From Gentiana macrophylla (taxonomy: Eukaryota > Streptophyta > Magnoliopsida > Gentianales > Gentianaceae), in the NCBI GenBank assembly GCA_026214975.1, contig CM047814.1, positions 18,623,541 to 18,687,540 on the forward strand: DNA of 64,000 nucleotides, written 5' to 3'. A model generated the notes under the pieces. That model did not search any database. It saw nothing but the letters and a program-made list of their open reading frames with translations, and was not told the origin of the DNA. Positions within the stretch are counted from its first letter, which is position 1; every line of letters starts with the position of its first letter. The translations under genes and the position numbers were made by a program. This document shows, one piece after another, positions 10,880 through 22,310 of the stretch.

Positions 10880-11097
10880 ACTCATCACCTAACGATATGA
10901 ATCTTCTGTATACACCTCAGCCGATTATAGTACTTCATTAGGGGAGCCACCCCGATCATCTTCTCCCGTACAAAAAGGAAACACATGTTCAATAAAATGT
11001 ACATCTCGTGACACGAATATCCCATGAGTGTCTGTGTCAAGATCAAATAATGTCCAACCCTTTTCCGCAAACGGATAACCAAGAAAAACACATTTTC
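10880..11097 (-). mobile_element. Copia-B, downstream fragment
   Basis: The minus strand encodes KCVFLGYPFAEKGW and FVSRDVHFIEHVFPF, the region between Copia integrase and reverse transcriptase. It continues directly from the fragment starting at 25695, showing that Copia-A inserted here: TTTTC is present on both sides (11093-11097, 25690-25694). RT, RNase H and the 3' LTR of Copia-B are missing to the left, so the element was truncated before or during the GLP rearrangement. Confidence 0.85.
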
Positions 11098-11285
11098 TAT
11101 TAGCTGTATATACGTATCTCTTTGTATTTGTGTATTTATGCCATTTATTTATATTTAGCACAATTAGTGGAGTAATGTATGTAGCTGTAATTATGGTCAT
11201 ATTCTTTTGTAATTCAGTATATATACTCTGTAACACTCAGCAAGTGTGAATATAGAAAAATCATAATTTCTAAAATACTCTGTTA
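11098..11285 (+). repeat. Copia-A 5' LTR (188 bp)
   Basis: Begins TATTAGCTGTATATACG and ends CTCTGTTA, immediately followed by the primer site. The ends are TA...TA rather than the usual TG...CA. The assignment rests on the matching 3' LTR and the TTTTC duplication. Confidence 0.88.
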
Positions 11286-11298
11286 TGGTATCAGAGCT
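11286..11298 (+). other. Copia-A primer-binding site
   Basis: TGGTATCAGAGCT directly abuts the LTR. It is the common plant Copia site complementary to initiator tRNA-Met. Confidence 0.85.
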
Positions 11299-11394
11299 CT
11301 TTCGATCTAAAAACCTAATACTGTGAAAAAAAAAAAAATTCTTCCAACCGGCCCTTCCCCCCTTCTTCTCCAACTCGGCACCTTGCCGGAATCA

Positions 11395-12333
11395 ATGGCC
11401 ACCGCTACCACTCCCGTTACTTTTAACACAGCAGCTCAGGCAACCATTAAACTTGATGCCACAAATTACTATGTGTGGCATATGCAACTCGGATCACTTC
11501 TAATTGGTAATGATCTCTACGGCTACGTCGATGGCACCACAGCTCCTCCACCGGCAACTGTCACCACCGCCGGTCAGACATCCCCAAATCCTACATTTGT
11601 CCTTTGGACGCGTCAGGATCATCTAATTCGCAATCTGATTATTGCTTCTTGCACTCCGGAGGTCGTGACTCTCCTCTACGGAAAAAAGACGACGGCTCAA
11701 GCATGGAAGGCCTTGGCTGATGTTTATGCCACGCCTTCTCGGGCTCGAATCAAGGCTATCAAGGATTCTATGCGTGCTTTTCATCGTGGCACTCAACCTG
11801 TTCATCAGTATCTGTACACTCTCAAGCACAAGCGGGATGAACTCGCTCTTCTCGGCTCACCCATGGAGCATGAGGGTTTTTTGGATATAATTCTTGACAA
11901 TATTGGCCCGGAATTTGCATATAGTGCTCGTGCTATTTAGGTCCGTGACACGGCAATTTCTTTTGAGGAGCTTCATGAAAAACTCCTCCATTTTCAGCCT
12001 CAGATTACACCGGTCAGCCCCTCCTTTGGCCGGGCTACAGCCCATGCTGCATACCGTCCCCCCCAACATCCTGCTCGCCGGAATAATTCCCAGCCGCCGC
12101 TGCCATCCCAGCCGCCACAGCAGCAATCGAACTGGTGTCAATCCAGCCCTCAGCAGCCGCAACATCAGCAGTATAATAATCAGGGCCGGCAGGTTCAAGA
12201 TCAACGGTCCAACTCGACTCATCGTCCTTTTTTGGGTAAGTGCCAATTGTGTTATGAACAAGGTCACGTTGCACAATATTGTCCCCATTTTCAGGTCCAA
12301 ATGAGCCAGATTTTTTGCTTCTCCAGTCAACGT
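11395..12333 (+). pseudogene. Copia-A gag with zinc knuckle
   Basis: The ATG at 11395 opens a gag polyprotein (LDATNYYVWHMQLGSLL, RARIKAIKDSMRAF, LDIILDNIGPEF). A TAG at 11938-11940 interrupts it where the duplicate copy has CAG. After this the frame continues through a Q/P-rich stretch to a CCHC zinc knuckle, CQLCYEQGHVAQYC (near 12241). Apart from that stop the protein looks intact. Confidence 0.85.
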
Positions 12334-12780
12334 CCACCTAGGCCCCAGGCTAATGTTGCGGCCCCAACACCTGACTCGGCTCAGCTCGATTCGTCAGCTC
12401 CAAATTGGCTCCTTGACAGTGGGGCCTATCATCATGTGACATCGGATTTATAGAATTTGTATCTACATGCCCCATACACTGGTACTGATGATCTTCTGGT
12501 TGGTGATGGTAAGGGACTTTCGATTACTCATACTGGCACCACTTCAATTCCCATTACCCCTGTTCAATCTATTTCTTTACGCAATGTCCACTGTGTTCCT
12601 AATATGTCTCGTAATTTAATTTCTATCTCTAAGATTTGTCAATCCCAAAATCTATCTATTGAGTTCTTACCTTCTGAATTTGTTGTGAAGGACATTCGGA
12701 CGAGTCAGCCTATCCTTCGTGGTCCAGTTAAGAATGGTCTGTACGAGTGGCCAAATCCTCCTATCATTGCTTTTGCCTCC
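12334..12780 (+). pseudogene. Copia-A aspartic protease region
   Basis: The active-site motif WLLDSGAYHHVTSDL (near 12405) retains the catalytic Asp. A TAG follows at 12451-12453, and the protease continues with DDLLVGDGKGL and MSRNLISISKICQ. Confidence 0.75.
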
Positions 12781-13445
12781 AATAAAGCCTCTTCTCAAGA
12801 CTGGCATCATCGGTTGGGTCATCCGGTTCATCCTATTTTATCTAGTATTTTAAAAACTTATGAGTTACAATCTGTTAATTCTACTGTTACGCATTGTTCT
12901 ACGTGTTTAGAAAATAAAAGCCACAAACTGCCGTTTGGCGATTCTACTTTACATTCCACCCGTCCCCTTGAGATTATTTTTAGTGATGTATGGACATCTC
13001 CTATTGTTTCTGTTGATGGCTTCAAATATTTTGTTATTTTTGTTGACCACTTTACACGCTATATTTGGTTTTACCCCCTTGCGCGCAAATCTGATGTCCA
13101 TCCCACGTTTATTCGCTTTCGTGCCATTGTCGAGAAATATTTTGAACAACAAATTAAGGTTTTATATTCTGACAATGGTGGTGAATTTATATCCATACGT
13201 GACTATTTTTCTATCAATGGCATCTCTTTCTTTACCACTCCCCCCTATACCCCCAAGCACAACGGTATTTCTGAACGCCGCAACATGCATATTGTTGAAA
13301 CTGGTTTAGCTCTTCTTGCTCATGCTTCCGCACCTACCACCTATTGGTCCTTTGCCTTTTCCACCGCTGTCTATCTCATCAATCGAATGCCCACTCCTAC
13401 CCTCCACATGCGCTCCCCTTATGAATCTATCTTTCACACCCCCCC
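12781..13445 (+). pseudogene. Copia-A integrase
   Basis: The pre-integrase His/Cys region (DWHHRLGHP, HCSTCLENKSHKLPF) is followed by the core with FVDHFTRYIWFYPL, YSDNGGEF and the catalytic Glu region HNGISERRN. At about 13440 a C run is two bases longer than in the duplicate and shifts the frame, so the C-terminal region (PYTTHKLQPRSKPCVFLGY) is in another frame. Confidence 0.85.
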
Positions 13446-13729
13446 AACTATAATAAACTCCGGGTTTTTGGCTGCCTCTGCTACCCTTGGTTGCGTCCCT
13501 ACACCACTCATAAACTTCAACCCCGTTCTAAACCATGTGTCTTTCTCGGTTATGATCTTAATCAACATGCGTACTACTGTTATGACCTTGTGGAGTCTCG
13601 TATGTATATCTCCCGTCATGTCAAATTCGTCGAGTCAGTCTTTCCCTTCCGCTCTCCTCAACACTCTGGTTCCCCCTCACCTACCCCACCTCAAGCCTCT
13701 ATTTTTGACTGGTTACCCCCTACCCCATG

Positions 13730-13890
13730 TCCATGTTCCCATCCCTCCTCCCCTTACTTCCCCGCCAGCTTCCCCATCTCCACCTCCCACCCCTTCTCAA
13801 CCTCCCCCACCTCCTACTCCTCCATCTCCACCTCCTCCTCCTCCTCCCCCACCACCTCCACCTCCTCCCCCTCCTCTCTCCACTCATCCT
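13730..13890 (+). repeat. (CCT)n proline-coding microsatellite in Copia-A
   Basis: Reiterated CCTCC and CCACCTCC units encode a poly-proline linker between integrase and RT. The frame disrupted at 13440 is restored within or beside this tract, giving a long but partly out-of-frame ORF. The same tract in the duplicate lies at about 63350-63455. Confidence 0.75.
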
Positions 13891-13989
13891 ATGCAAACTC
13901 GGGCTCGCAATCAGATTCACAAGCCTATTCAAAAGCTCAATCTTCTTACTCACCTCCCTACCACCCTTGACACTGAACCCTCCAACATT

Positions 13990-15403
13990 ACCCAGCCCCT
14001 CAAAAATCCCAATTGGAGAGATGCCATGCAGGAGGAGTATGATGCTCTCCTGCGTAATGACACCTGGTCCCTTGTTCCTTCTCGTCCCAATCAGCATGTC
14101 ATCAGTTCTAAGTGGATCTTTCGTCTGAAACGTCATCCCGATGGTTCCGTTGATCGTCACAAGGCCCGGCTTGTGGCTAAAGGCTTCACCCAACGCCCTG
14201 GCATTGATTACTATGAGACTTTCAGTCCGGTGGTTAAACCCACTACAGTGCATGTTGTTCTTACTCTAGCTCTTGCTCAGGGGTGGTCGTTACGTCAGCT
14301 GGATATCAACAACGCATTCTTACAGGGTCACCTTTCTGAGGATGTTTACTTGACCCAGCCACCGGGGTTTATCAGCACCGAATTTCCCACCCATGTGTGT
14401 AAATTGCGCAAGGCTATATATGGGTTGAAGCAAGCGCCTCGGGCTTGGTATGAGGAGCTCAAGGGGTTCCTTCTCACCAGTCACTTTCGGAATGCTGATG
14501 CTGACTCATCTTTATTCATCTACAATACCGGTAACACTATCATTTATCTGTTGGTGTATGTGGATGATATTATTCTTACAGGAAATGATGCTAAGGCTCT
14601 TGAGACGTTCATTTCATTATTGGGTCGCCGATTTGCTCTCAAGGATCTTGGTGCACTCTCCTATTTCTTGGGCATTGAGGTTATACCCAATGCTCACGGG
14701 TGCATTTTATCTCAGCAGCGCTATGCCACTGAGCTGCTTGCTCACTTACATATGGATCAGGCTAATCCAGTTACTACTCCCCTACCAGCTGATCTTTCTG
14801 GCCTCACTGCTCAGTCTGGCTCTCCACTAGATGATGCTTCTGAGTATCGTATGGTTATTGGCAGTCTGCAATATCTCCTGTTTACTCGTCCTGATCTTGC
14901 CTTTGCCGTGAACAAACTGTCTCAGTTCATGCATGCCCCTACGGATCTTCATTGGACTTATGCCAAGCGCATGCTTTATTACTTGGCTGGGACAGCTAAC
15001 TTAGGCCTGCAGTTATACCGTGACTCACCCCCGGTTCTTCATGCCTTCTCTGATGCTGATTAGGGTGGCTGTCATGATGATTATGCTTCTACTGGCGCGT
15101 ATGTTGTCTTCCTTGGCAGAAATGCCATCTCCTGGAGCTCCAATAAGCAGTCCACTATTGCTCGGTCTTCCATTGAGGCTGAATACAGGTTAGTTGCCTC
15201 TACTACCGCGGAACTCATGTGGGTTACTTTTCTCCATCATGATCTAGGCTTTCCCCCTCCCCGAGCTCCGGTCATTTATTGTGATAATTTGGGCACCGCA
15301 GTTCTGTCACAACCCTATTTTTCACTCACAGATGAAACACGTTGCCATTGACTATCACTTTATTCACGATCAGGTGCAACGGGGTTCTTTGCGGGTTGCT
15401 CAT
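13990..15403 (+). pseudogene. Copia-A reverse transcriptase and 5' part of RNase H
   Basis: RT motifs in order: WRDAMQEEYDALLRNDTWSL, KARLVAKGFTQ, QLDINNAFLQG, YGLKQAPRAWYEEL, and the catalytic YVDDIILTGND (near 14560). The RNase H region begins with SDAD, where TAG at 15061 replaces the expected Trp codon, and continues with RSSIEAEYR and YCDNLGTAVL until the Gypsy insertion at 15404. Confidence 0.88.
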
Positions 15404-15931
15404 TGACGATACGGGATTTCACCCCCTCCACGTGGAATAATCTGATTGGTCCAGCTGGATGTAGAAAAGTCTGTGTTAATTATACATATCGGATCGAATA
15501 CGAGACCTACCAGTGAAGACCGCAACAACCGGCAGGTTCTGCAAGTGTCCTACCTCGATCAACCATGTCGGTTAGCATCGAGTCGAGACCAAGGCCTCCA
15601 GTCAAGTTCCTAGACCCACCATCCAGCTGGTTACTTGGACAAGGGGTCAAGGCCCATCAAAGGGTATTTATGTCAATAGACCAAACCGCCCTAAGTTTAG
15701 GGCAGAAGAAGGACATGTGCCTATAAATACATAGCTCCAGGAACTACGTAAGGCTTGATTCCTGGACATTACACCGGATATGTAGGCAATCCAAGATACA
15801 TTCTTGGACTCAGCCATATAACACCAAAAACACCATCTTCATCAGTCTTGGCCTTGCATATTCTTCCTCCAAACTCACCTTAGATTACACATGGCCCTGT
15901 TTTACCGGTGGTGCATTATTTAGCATCATCA
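15404..15931 (+). repeat. Gypsy 5' LTR
   Basis: Starts TGACGATACGGGATTTC and ends AGCATCATCA. It contains CCTATAAATACATAG near 15720, a likely RNA polymerase II start region. It differs from the 3' LTR at roughly a dozen positions. Confidence 0.92.
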
Positions 15932-15932
15932 T

Positions 15933-15953
15933 TTGGCGCTAGAAGGAGGGCCT
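15933..15953 (+). other. Gypsy primer-binding site
   Basis: TTGGCGCTAGAAGGAGGGCC begins one base after the 5' LTR, the position expected for a tRNA primer site in Tat-type Gypsy elements. The exact tRNA is not assigned. Confidence 0.6.
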
Positions 15954-15982
15954 TCTACCGGTGAGTTGGTAAAAATATTGCA

Positions 15983-17640
15983 ATGGCGCCACCAGCAAGA
16001 AAGAAACCAACGAACAGTAAGAACCCACAGGTCGAAGAACACACAGATGTAGATCCAGCAGGGGTTCCATCCCAGATTCAAGAAGTCCCCACTGGATCTA
16101 GACCTGCAGCGGCAGATCCCCCAAGGCCGCAGCTTCCACCCCAGCTGCAAGACATAGTAGATCATTTAGCGTCTTTAGATGAAGACGCATTGAAAAGAGT
16201 GGTGGCGTCAGCGTTCATGGGTAAGGGAATTTATAACACCCCTAAGGAACACCTGTTAGACCCACCGGTCGGAAATAGACTGAGAATGCCAGGGGGAAGA
16301 GGCCTGTCGATCCTCAGGAAGAGCATGAGGATGAAGTAGAAATCAACATAACCAAGAAGCGTCCTGGACACGAAAAGCAACAATGGCAGGTCGAGGAGAG
16401 TATTCGAAACGAGTTCAATCGCATCGTAGGGAAAGAGCTGGTCACAGAATGGCTCGAGTCACCTTTTAGCCCCGAGATCGAAATATATACGATGCCTGAG
16501 TCATTTAAACCACCGAAGATGGAACCCTATGACGGTACCACGGACCCAGAGGATCATCTGTATCGGTATATATCATTGATGAGATTGAGAAATGCCAACG
16601 ACGCCATGAAGTGTCGTGCATTCGATACATTGCTTACGGGTCGAGCTCGGGAGTGGTTTCATAAGCTACGGCCAGGGTCGATCTCAAGTTTTATACAGTT
16701 GTGACAGAAAGTTCGAGATGCTTTCATCGGGAACAAGAAGTTCCACCTTAGTGCTACCCACCTCATGAACATCAAGCAAGAGAATGGGGAGTCAACCATT
16801 GATTTCATGAGGCGCTTCAATCTCGAGGCCATGAAAGTGCATAACGCCAGTGATGCATTGCAGGTCAATGCCTTTGTCGGAGGTCTGCATAACATGAAGC
16901 TGTATGATAAGCTTTCCAAGAAGATGCCAAATGATATGGACGAATGTGTAAACATAGTTCACAAATTTTGCCAAGGTGAAGAGGCAGTGCGTCTGCACAC
17001 CATTTCACTTGGCCTCAACTCGAGGAGTGACGCCCGAGGCCAGGCCAAGGGTCAGCCAAAGGGTCGAAATGATGAAGGGAAGTCCAATGTGTTCGATCGA
17101 TTGACAGCTCTGATCACAGATCGACTCGGAAAGAAAGGAAATTTGAAAGATCGAGATTTTATCCCTCTCAACCGATCTCGGAGGGAGGTACTGGCTATCA
17201 TGATTAAGAAGAATATCGCTCGAACACCTAAGCCAATGTCCAAAGATCCTGAGAAGAGAAAGAATACCCACAAGTACTGTGACTATCACAAAGATGTGGG
17301 GCATGACATAGAAGAATGTTTCGATTTGAAGAGAGATATTGATGCCTGTATTCAAGAAGGTCGGTTGGACGAAGTGATCGACAGATCCGAGAAGGACGAG
17401 CCAAAGGGTCGTCGGGAGTATAAGAGAAAAAGTTATAACTGAAAGAGAGATCGATCGCCGCATCGAGATAATCAGAGACGCCGAGATAGATCATCTGAGC
17501 CGACCTGCAGAGATAACCGTCGGGATGATCATCGAGAAGATCAAAATCGAGACCCTCATCGGGATAACCGCATCGGGTATGATGTCAACACGATTGTCGC
17601 TGAACACGAGTCAGATCGAGCTCGATCCAGTCAATAGCCT
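15983..17640 (+). pseudogene. Gypsy gag polyprotein, broken
   Basis: Begins MAPPARKKPTN. A frameshift near 16330, a TGA at 16702, a TGA near 17440 and a TAG near 17635 interrupt it. Recognisable parts are PPKMEPYDGTTDPEDHL, CRAFDTLLTGRAREWF, and FMRRFNLEAMKV, the retrotransposon gag domain, followed by a CCHC-like segment (KYCDYHKDVGHDIEECFDLK) and an Arg-rich tail. Confidence 0.85.
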
Positions 17641-17649
17641 ACAGATAGA

Positions 17650-20141
17650 TCGAGGGAGTTGAAGAAGCTTAGGTTCACAACGGAGGTGGGTTATGGACCC
17701 AAAGATGATATTCCGAGTTCCCACAGTCACAGTGAAGGATTAGTAATAGAGGCGGTGATAAGCAGAGGTCGGATAAAGAGAGTCGTAGGTTTACAAAGTG
17801 GAAGTGCCGTCAATATCCTTTACTACTCAGCCTTCAAGGCCATGAGGTTGAAGGATGAAGACATTGTGCCGTTGTCAACCCCTCTGTTTGGATTCATAGG
17901 ACAGGCTATCCATCCTGTCGGATCGATTAGTTTGTTGACTACAGTTGGAGACGGAGAAAATGGGAGAACAATGGAAATGACTTATGTCGTGGTTAAGGCC
18001 CCATCGGGTTATAACGCGATATTAGGTCGACCTGTTCTTTACGATCTGAGAGCTATCATTTCTACATTCCACAACAGAATGAAGTTCCCCACCTGGTATG
18101 GTACCCATGAGGTGAAAGGAGACGTTGAAGTCGCCAGGAATTGTAGTTTGGTCACAATTAAAGGGAAAGGAGTTGGGCAAGTGCTGGTGGAGAAATTAAT
18201 ACCTGATGAAGAGGAGGATCGGAGCTGGGTCTCCGTCGATCCGACAGAGGAGATCCGTGTTTGGAAAGAAGAGGAAGGCCAAGGGGTCCAGATCGGGAAG
18301 TGGTTGTCACACCCCGACATGAAAGCCTTGATCGACCTCCTGGTCGAGTATCGAGATGTGTTCGCATGGAAAGCAGATGACATGCCAGGCCTATCGGCAG
18401 AAATAGCAGTGCATCGACTAAATGTCGACCCGAAAAAGAAGCCGATACCGCAGAAGAAGAGAAATCTCGCCCCTGAGAGGAAGGAGGCAGTAAAGAAGGA
18501 AGTTGAGAAATTGTTAATTGCTGGAATCGTCAAAGAGGTATTCTATCCGGATTGGCTAGCCAATCCAGTGTTGGTTAAGAAGCCAGATGGAAGATGGCGA
18601 ATGTGCGTGGATTTTACAGATCTCAACAAAGCGTGCCCTAAGGATTCGTATCCGCTCCCAAAGATTGATCAGTTAGTCGACTCGATATTGGATTTCGAGG
18701 TATTTGGATTTCTCGATGCGTACAAGGGATATTACCAGATCTTCATGGACCCCCAGGACTCAGAGAAAACCACCTTCATAACAGAGTTTGGCACGTTCTA
18801 CTTCGTGACGATGCCCTTCGGTTTAAAGAATGTAGGAGCTACTTATCAAAGAGCAGTTAATAAAATTTTCAAGGGACTGATAGGTCGAAATATGGAAGTT
18901 TATGTAGACGATTTATTGATCAAGAGCAAGTCCGTAGGACAATTTCTTGTCGATGTCAGAGAGGTTTTCGAGGTGCTGCGGGCTGCAAACATGAAACTCA
19001 ATCCGAAGAAATGCACTTTTGGGGTTCGATCTGGGAAATTTTTAGGCTATATGATATTGAGAGGCGGAATTCGAGCTAATCCGGATAAGATCGAGGCCCT
19101 CAAGAACATGCCCGCACCTCGTAACGTAAAAGAAGTGCAACGATTGACGGGTCGGATGGCGGCCCTCAATCGCTTCTTGTCGATATCAGCGCAAAGGGCC
19201 CTACCCTTCTTCAAGATATTGAAGAAGGTAACTCCTTTCCAATAGGATGAGAAATGTCAGAAAGTGTTCGATGATTTGAAGGAGTATTTGTCTGATTTAC
19301 CAACACTATCTTCACCTCGGGAAGGAGAGAAATTACTTGTTTATCTAGCAATCTGCGAAGAGGCAGTGAGTGCAGTGTTTGTTCGAGAAGGAGACCAGGG
19401 ACAGATTCCAGTCTATTTTGTAAGCAAAGCATTGCATGGAGCGGAGATCAGGTATACCCCTGCTGAAAAGTTAGCATTGAGTTTGGTTCATGCATCAAGG
19501 AAGTTGAAGCCAAATTTTCAAGCACACCCCATTGCGGTCACTGACCAACCTCTAAAGCAAATTTTGGCAAAGCCCGAGACATCGGGTCGATTAGCCAAAT
19601 AGGTTGTTGAGTTAGCTGATTACGATACCGAGTTTCTACCTCGTACAGCTGTTAAGGGTCAAGCTCTGGCAGACTTCATAGCCGAGGGATTATCAATTCA
19701 GTTGGAGCAGGATAGACAGTCATCAGAGGAATGATGGACCATCCATGTCGATGGCGCCTCGAGTAAAGAAGGAGCTAGAGCGGGGTTATTGTTGGTTAGT
19801 CCTAAAGGAGAAGAGTTTCCTTATGCACTTCGATTCGAGTTCAAGGCCACCAAAAATGAAGCAGAATATGAGGCCATGATTACAGGTTTGAATTTGGCAT
19901 CGAAGTTGGGGGTCGAGAATCTCCTGGTGTATAGTGATTCTCAACTCGTAGTGAATCACATACGAGGTGAGTATGAAGCAAAAGAGGAGTCCATGAAGAG
20001 TTATTTGAAAGTTTTTCAGGGTTTGATATCGAAGTTCAAGACGGTTCATATCGAACAGGTACCTCGGAGCGAAAACAAAAGGCCTGATGCATTATCTAAA
20101 CTAGCATCGAACTTCAAATCAAAGAGAAAGGTCCTGGTCTA
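17650..20141 (+). pseudogene. Gypsy protease, reverse transcriptase and RNase H
   Basis: The protease region reads GLQSGSAVNILYY where the family has Asp before Ser/Gly-Gly-Ser, so the catalytic Asp is missing. RT is well preserved (WRMCVDFTDLNKACPKD, FGLKNVGATYQRAVNKIF, MEVYVDDLLIKSKS). The first, RT-linked RNase H has stops at 19243 and 19600. A second, archaeal-type RNase H (HVDGASSKEGA, KNEAEYEAM, YSDSQLVVNH) follows a TGA at 19732. Two RNase H modules are characteristic of the Tat lineage. Confidence 0.88.
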
Positions 20142-21452
20142 AATGTTAGCCGAAAAAAACTACAACGAGGTCGATGTACAACCGGTTACCCGGATCGACA
20201 TGGATGGACCCTATAGCTCTGTACTTGAAAGATGGAATTCTCCCGTCTGACAAATCTCAAGCCAGAAAAATCCGACTGCAAGCCTCCAGGTATGCTTTAT
20301 TTGACTATGTCCTTTATCGAAAATCGTTTGTAACACCTTGGATGCGATGCGCATCGGAAGAAGAAGGGGCCCATCTTCTTGAAGAGATACATCGAGGAGT
20401 TTGTGGTAATCATTACGGAGCTCGAATGTTGGAAAGGAAATGCAAACTAGCCGGTTATTTTTGGCCATCCATGCAAAAGGATGCCAACCGATTGGTGATG
20501 AGATGCAGGGCTTGTCAAGTGCATGATGTAGTGACACACCAGCAAGCACAGGAGATGAACGCCATCGAATCGGTATGGACGTTCGATGAGTGGGGGGTCG
20601 ATATAGTCGGGCCTTTACCTCGAGCTCCGGGTAATTTCAAATATGTTGTGGTCGCGGTTGATTATTTCACAAAGTGGGTCGAAGCAAAAGCACTTACCGA
20701 CATCAGGGCTCAGACCATCAAAAAGTTTCTATGGGAAAATATTTTGTGCAGGTTTGGAATTCCGAAGTATCTGATCTCGGATAATGGGACTCAGTTCCTA
20801 GATGAAAGGGTGCAGAGTTGGCTAAAAGAGTACAAGATTGAACAGAGAACGACTTCAGTGGCCCGACCTCAATCCAACGGACAAGTCAAACAGACAAACA
20901 GGTAGATTAAATTTGGGTTAAAGAAGCGGTTAGAAGATGAAGGTCGGGATTGGGCAGCTCGGTTACCAAGCATACTGTGGTCATATCGAACCCCAAAGAT
21001 GGTTGGTGAGTTAATGCCACTCCCGCCACGCAAGAGACTCCTTTGCCATGACTTATGGATGCGAAGTAGTGATACCTGCAGAGATAGGGCTAGCACCGCC
21101 TCGAATTTTGGCCTACAATGTTGAGACAAATTCTGTCGATCTGAGACTAGAAAAAGATAACATCGAAGAGAAGAGAGAGATTGCGGCACGTCGAGTGGCC
21201 AATTATAAAAGAAAGATCTCGCAATATTACAATGAAAGAGTGAGGTATAAATACTTCCAAGTGGGAGATCTCGTGTTGAGGAAGAATGAAGCCAGCAGGC
21301 AGGACCCAATAGGCAAGCTCGAGCCGAATTGGGAAGGTCCATATAAAATTCTGAAGGTGCACCCTAAGGGATCGTATCAGTTGGACAGGTCGGATGAAAG
21401 CACGGTGCCTCGAACTTGGCATGCCACCAACCTCAGAAAATATTATGTTTAA
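20142..21452 (+). pseudogene. Gypsy integrase
   Basis: The zinc-binding part (HRGVCGNHYGARMLE, CRACQVH) and core (WGVDIVGPLP, LISDNGTQF) are present, but the catalytic Glu after NGQ is Lys (SNGQVKQTNR). TAG follows at 20903, and a one-base deletion in a T run near 21035 shifts the frame before MTYGCEVVIPAEIGL. The C-terminus (GDLVLRKNE, LEPNWEGPYKI, HATNLRKYYV) is intact. Confidence 0.87.
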
Positions 21453-22044
21453 ATTGCTTAATCATTTCATGACATTTACAACTTTACTTTCTTAATTATT
21501 TGTAACAACATTTGATTTCAATGCTCTTTATTCAAGCAATTTTCTTTTTTTTTTTAAATTATGCTGTACTTACAAGCTCATATAAAAAAGAAAAGGGGAG
21601 CAGAAGAAAAAGCGCAAAATTCGACCACGACCCCAAATCCTCGACACGACGGAGTTGGAATAAAATAGTGAATAAAGCCAAGTCACTGACAATGTTTATA
21701 TCACCTCCGATCTGCAAGCCCTCCACATGATGGAGTCAAAATAAAACAGTGAAAAAATCCAAGTCACCGACAGAGCTTATATCACTCCCGACCTGCCAAT
21801 AAGCCACGATGCGAGGCGGTCGGAAGATCCCACGAAGGATACCTAACTCGACCAGATCATAAGCACCACGATGTGCAACATTCGAGTGAAGGCTTCTTAA
21901 TTCGATGTCCCCATAAGCCTGACGAGGCAGGACAGTCGAATCGAGCTCCGACCAAATAGCCAGGTCTAGCCAATAAGGCAGTACAATGCTAGGTCGACTC
22001 AGACCCAAGTGTATCATGAGTCATGTACTCATACTACACTTCGA

Positions 22045-22130
22045 GGGGCCATAGGGGAATTAAGTCCAAAGGACTACACCCCACAAGGCAGCTTTTGCAA
22101 GGGAATTAAGTCAAAAAGACTACACCCTAG
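22045..22130 (+). repeat. Short direct repeats in the Gypsy 3' spacer
   Basis: GGGAATTAAGTC followed by AAAGGACTACACCC or AAAAGACTACACCC occurs twice. The surrounding spacer 21453-22310 shows no supported sense gene. Confidence 0.5.
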
Positions 22131-22310
22131 ACAAATAATCAACAACGAGAAAAACATTCAATGGAAACATTCAAAGAAAAAAGCATATATTGAGGTTCAA
22201 AAAATCCAAGTTTCCGAGATCGATAAATAAAAAGCTGTTACAACCAGATCGAATAAAAGTTTACAGCAAAATCGAATCAAATTGTTTAAAAAGATAACGA
22301 GAAAACGGCA

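Larger units (their letters stand above)
8215..14162 (+). repeat. Segmental duplication, left copy
   Basis: Matches 57415-63739. The first 800 bases align at a constant offset of 49200. It contains the GLP1 promoter and exon 1, the gag relic, GLP2, the Copia-B piece and the 5' part of Copia-A. Differences are indels (a 339-bp solo LTR only in the right copy, a deletion near 9300 in the left copy) and substitutions. The left edge of the match lies within the GLP1 intron; the right edge lies inside the Copia-A RT region. Confidence 0.9.

Noticed and set aside
11286..11298. Possible tRNA-like match at TGGTATCAGAGC and similar sites
   Set aside because: These are primer-binding sites; no cloverleaf surrounds them.
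13720..14253. Open frames rich in Arg/Trp or Leu/Pro on both strands of the Copia-A proline tract
   Set aside because: Shadows of the (CCT)n repeat in other frames.
16659..17494. Several minus-strand frames over the Gypsy gag
   Set aside because: Shadows of the sense gag, without motifs or splice structure.
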